Assembly (NCBI GenBank): GCA_043777895.1 | Contig: JAYWHD010000100.1 | Span: 1 to 8,070 of the forward strand | DNA length: 8,070 nt | Direction of reading: 5' to 3' | Source of the DNA: JBDLSY01 sp043777895 | Lineage (GTDB): Bacteria > Pseudomonadota > Gammaproteobacteria > Burkholderiales > Burkholderiaceae_C | Shown: positions 5,872-8,070 of the stretch, one piece after another | Position numbering within the stretch: position 1 is the stretch's first letter | Layout: every line of letters begins with the position of its first letter | Translations under genes and position numbers: made by a program | Notes under the pieces: model-generated | What the model was told of the DNA's origin: nothing | The model's database searches: none | Seen by the model: the letters and a program-made list of their open reading frames with translations, nothing else

Positions 5872-6356
5872 ATATAGTTTGATATATCACACGCCATTAT
5901 CAAAGCATTTTCTCTAATATTAGTAGTAGTTATATAATATTGTTTACGTAATCCTATCTGAAAAAAACCTAGTCTTTGATATAAATGAATAGCAATATTA
6001 CTTTCTCTTACCTCTAATACAACACGTTTGATACCTTGGTTAGCTAATTGATTTAATGTAAAGCGTAGTAAAATAGTACCTATACCCTGCCCTTGTCGTA
6101 TAGGAGTAACAGTTAAATTTAACAAATCCCAATCAGTAGTGCCAACTATAGGCATACCAATGATATAAGCGTATACCTGGCTAGAGGTTAATTGACTGGC
6201 TTCATTGAGCAAAGCCATTGACCAATATTGTTCGTGATTCAACTGCGTTATAGTTTTAAAAGACCAAGGCAATATATGGCATGACTGTTCTATTGATGCA
6301 ATTTGTTGTTGTTGTAACAAACTCAAAGCAGAAAAAGGTACTAAAGAACATATCAC
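5814..6356 (-). CDS. rimI: Ribosomal protein S18 alanine N-acetyltransferase (GNAT)
   Basis: RimI acetylates the N-terminal alanine of ribosomal protein S18 using acetyl-CoA. This 180-residue GNAT protein has the early IEQSCHILPWSFKT motif (22-35, like E. coli HIEQRAHAFPWSEKT). It also has the acetyl-CoA loop RQGQGIG (87-93), Glu115 in LEVRESN (E. coli Glu103) and Tyr126 in LYQRLGF (E. coli Tyr115). E. coli RimI has 148 residues. The family end corresponds to about residue 158 (ALIMACDIS), leaving roughly 22 extra residues ending in AGGGSA, almost all encoded opposite selO. The start is GTG at 6356-6354, eight bases after the tsaB stop. No Shine-Dalgarno sequence is visible, so translation may be coupled to tsaB. 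CAA codons give a Gln15-18 run. TsaB and RimI genes are commonly adjacent in proteobacteria. Confidence 0.88.
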   Translation of the reverse strand: MICSLVPFSALSLLQQQQIASIEQSCHILPWSFKTITQLNHEQYWSMALLNEASQLTSSQVYAYIIGMPIVGTTDWDLLNLTVTPIRQGQGIGTILLRFTLNQLANQGIKRVVLEVRESNIAIHLYQRLGFFQIGLRKQYYITTTNIRENALIMACDISNYIHDEQLTFKSLAQAGGGSA

Positions 6357-6364
6357 AGTAATAA

Positions 6365-7099
6365 CTATTTTATTAAAGCCCGTTCAAGTGTTGTTAAGGC
6401 AACTTGATTACGCACATATAAAGGTTGTAGTTGATCTATGTAACTAAAATGCAACCCTTGCTGGATATATATTTTTGCAGCAATTAAAACACCTATTGCC
6501 AAAGGACTAGACTGAACTATTGCTTTATTATGCGTAGCACTACTTACTTGAACATTGTTTAATGCTATATCAACAACATTGCTTATCAAAATATTTGATT
6601 GTTGGTAGATATCTAAGCTTTTAAATTCATAAGGTATCAACATTGGTACAGCAACTTGCTGTAAAAAAACATTTATATCACAATAATACTGTGCGGCATA
6701 GTATTCATTCATTCTAGCATCAATAACTGCCATAATATAAACGGGAGTAGTTATAGTATTATGCAACAAGTACTGATGTACCAAAGCAGTCAACGACTCT
6801 ACGGCAACGACTTGACACCCCCACCCGAAAGCCAGTCCTTGGACTATAGAACAAGCGATTCGGACACTGGTAAATGAACCAGGACCTATATCTACAGCAA
6901 TAAAATCATTAGATTTTAGACTAGTAATTCCAGCTTGATTTAATAGCTGCTGAACAGCAGGCAGTAGCTGCTCTGAATGCCGATTACTATCTGTTGTTTT
7001 CCATTCATAACGCTGGTCAGGTGTTTCTAACACCACACTACATAAAGAAGTACTAGCTGATATAGCTAATACATTAAATAAAGACGTATTTGATAGCAT
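6365..7099 (-). CDS. tsaB: tRNA t6A biosynthesis protein TsaB
   Basis: TsaB is the scaffold partner of TsaD (with TsaE) in the cytoplasmic complex that makes threonylcarbamoyl-adenosine at tRNA position 37. It has an ASKHA fold like TsaD but no catalytic metal site. The 244 residues are close to the usual length of about 230. Signatures: LAISASTSLCSVVL (11-24, replacing the usual LaiDTST), RHSEQLLP (40-47), DIGPGSFTSVRIA (70-82), VIDARMNEYY (125-134) and PLYVRNQVA near the C-terminus. The usual aspartate of the first strand is Ser14 here, a small oddity. The ATG at 7099-7097 gives a full-length family N-terminus but has no Shine-Dalgarno sequence. It begins 12 bases after the terC stop and ends eight bases before rimI, as in an operon. 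Confidence 0.92.
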   Translation of the reverse strand: MLSNTSLFNVLAISASTSLCSVVLETPDQRYEWKTTDSNRHSEQLLPAVQQLLNQAGITSLKSNDFIAVDIGPGSFTSVRIACSIVQGLAFGWGCQVVAVESLTALVHQYLLHNTITTPVYIMAVIDARMNEYYAAQYYCDINVFLQQVAVPMLIPYEFKSLDIYQQSNILISNVVDIALNNVQVSSATHNKAIVQSSPLAIGVLIAAKIYIQQGLHFSYIDQLQPLYVRNQVALTTLERALIK

Positions 7100-7111
7100 T
7101 AAATAATAGCT

Positions 7112-7834
7112 TTATTGTGTAATAATTTTATGGTGTAAACGTTTTTTTACTAAAAAATTTCCTAATAAAACAACAAATATTGCCCCAATAATACCTGCAA
7201 TAATTGAAGGTTTTTGTACATAATTAGAAATCCAAACACTAACGGCAGAGTCGGTAACAATCATACCACCTGCTAACCAGCCTAATAAAGCAGCACCAGC
7301 TGTAACGATAAATGAAAACTTTTCCATTAATATGATTACAAATTTACTACCCCATACAATAATTGGAATACTCACTAATAAACCAAAAATGATTAATGGT
7401 AACTGATGTGCAGCTACGGCTGCTTGAGCAGAACCAGCAATACCCAATACATTATCAACACTCATCAGTAAGTCGGCAACAATAATAGTTTGTACTGCTC
7501 CCCATATACTAGCTTTGCCTATTACTTCACCATGACTATCATCATCAGTTAGTAGCTTTATACCAATCCACAACAGCAAAAAACCGCCAACCAACTTGAT
7601 GTATGGCATAGTTAACAATGATAAGGCAAAAGCAACAAGCAGTATCCGTAAGAAAATTGCGCCAGCAGTACCCCATAAAATACCCATACGACGCTGTTCA
7701 GGTGATAAATTGCGACAAGCCAACGCAATTAAAATAGCATTGTCACCACCCAGCAAAACATCAATCATAACAATTTGTCCAGCAGCTGCCCAAAAATTAT
7801 AATCTGATGACATACTTATAATTGTTTCTAACAT
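7112..7834 (-). CDS. TerC-family integral membrane protein (probable metal exporter)
   Basis: This 240-residue inner-membrane protein is of the TerC/YjbE/YkoY type. Members in Bacillus (MeeF, MeeY) export manganese and help load metal onto secreted proteins; the role here is inferred. The two hallmark acidic motifs sit in repeated halves: VMIDVLLGGDNAILIALA (22-39) and VADLLMSVDNVLGIAG (119-134). They supply Asp25, Asp31, Asp121 and Asp127 for likely metal binding. Hydrophobic segments lie at about 14-39, 52-75, 78-95, 111-134, 145-168, 174-193 and 209-229. The start is ATG 7834-7832, preceded by AAGGAA. The frame remains open to 7915, but that would add 27 residues overlapping sucD with non-family sequence. 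It lies 17 bases after sucD, an arrangement I recall from Burkholderiales. No yybP-ykoY riboswitch is possible in so short a gap. Confidence 0.9.
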   Translation of the reverse strand: MLETIISMSSDYNFWAAAGQIVMIDVLLGGDNAILIALACRNLSPEQRRMGILWGTAGAIFLRILLVAFALSLLTMPYIKLVGGFLLLWIGIKLLTDDDSHGEVIGKASIWGAVQTIIVADLLMSVDNVLGIAGSAQAAVAAHQLPLIIFGLLVSIPIIVWGSKFVIILMEKFSFIVTAGAALLGWLAGGMIVTDSAVSVWISNYVQKPSIIAGIIGAIFVVLLGNFLVKKRLHHKIITQ

Positions 7835-7838
7835 TGTG

Positions 7839-7844
7839 TTCCTT
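7839..7844 (-). promoter_or_regulatory. Ribosome binding site deciding the terC start
   Basis: On the minus strand, AAGGAA lies four bases before ATG 7834, in the 17-base gap after the sucD stop. It supports the short terC start over upstream start codons inside sucD. Confidence 0.65.
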
Positions 7845-7851
7845 ATTTTTA

Positions 7852-8070
7852 CTATAAAATAGATTTCAGTAACCGCCCCATATCGGAAGGGTCTCTTGTG
7901 ATTACAAAGCCGCACGATTCCATAATGGCTAATTTAGCATCAGCCGTATCAGCGCCGTCACTAATTAGAGCACCAGCGTGCCCCATACGCTTGCCGGCAG
8001 GTGCAGTGACACCCGCAATAAAACCTACTACTGGTTTGTTCATATATTGTTTACACCATATAGCCGCTTC
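7852..8070 (-). CDS. sucD: Succinyl-CoA ligase alpha subunit, 3' part
   Basis: Only the last 72 residues are in the window; the frame is open through 8070, so the gene continues beyond the right edge. SucD with SucC converts succinyl-CoA, ADP (or GDP) and phosphate to succinate, CoA and ATP (or GTP) in the TCA cycle. The fragment KPVVGFIAGVTAPAGKRMGH followed by AGALIS is the family's most conserved C-terminal block. Its histidine (codon 7980-7978) matches the E. coli phosphohistidine His246. The C-terminus ITRDPSDMGRLLKSIL fits the E. coli end in position. A methionine at 8043 is internal, since EAAIWCKQY precedes it in the same frame as in other SucD proteins. sucC would be expected just upstream (outside, to the right). 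Functional TCA genes argue against extreme genome reduction. Confidence 0.95.
   Translation of the reverse strand, partial: EAAIWCKQYMNKPVVGFIAGVTAPAGKRMGHAGALISDGADTADAKLAIMESCGFVITRDPSDMGRLLKSIL

Noticed and set aside
6303..6314. Four TTG triplets as a microsatellite
   Set aside because: Only four units, in frame (Gln15-18 of RimI), within chance expectation.
7835..7915. Longer TerC start at 7915
   Set aside because: The added 27 residues lie opposite no family sequence, overlap sucD, and the AAGGAA site favours ATG 7834.

Overview
The window reads as a chromosomal stretch from an AT-rich proteobacterium. A betaproteobacterium (Burkholderiales, perhaps Alcaligenaceae-like) is the best guess. 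The reasons are that RpiA carries betaproteobacterial-looking signatures (GAVASSE, FPLPIEVIPMA, IVGVVTVGIFA) and that a TerC-family gene directly follows sucD, as I recall from Burkholderiales. This is inference from remembered families; a 16S or marker-gene placement would settle it. Low GC, homopolymer tracts and little visible promoter or terminator structure suggest a host-associated or reduced genome, but this cannot be shown here.

Left part (1-1993, + strand): the 3' portion of a HEAT-repeat-like protein gene, cut by the window edge, is followed by two tandem paralogues of unknown function. Both encode about 163-residue secreted proteins with nearly the same signal peptide, a shared CX14C cysteine pair and strongly diverged mature parts. 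The second copy has three perfect 11-bp repeats just upstream.

Middle (2034-5871, + strand): housekeeping and stress genes separated by short AT-rich gaps: rpiA (pentose phosphate pathway), a DedA-family membrane protein, nth (endonuclease III) and selO (protein AMPylase pseudokinase). nth has a perfect 15-bp duplication over its start codon. A 16-bp sequence occurs once upstream of nth and once upstream of selO.

Right part (5814-8070, - strand): sucD (3' part only), terC, tsaB and rimI run in one direction with gaps of 17, 12 and 8 bases, which fits one transcription unit. rimI ends inside the end of selO: the two genes converge and overlap by 58 bases, so the conserved C-terminus of SelO lies opposite an extra C-terminal tail of RimI.

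There is no RNA gene, insertion sequence, CRISPR array or gene-free stretch above 300 bases. No convincing GC-rich intrinsic terminator was found. The parts that homology to known families does not explain are the tandem secreted paralogues with their repeats, and the small duplications near nth.
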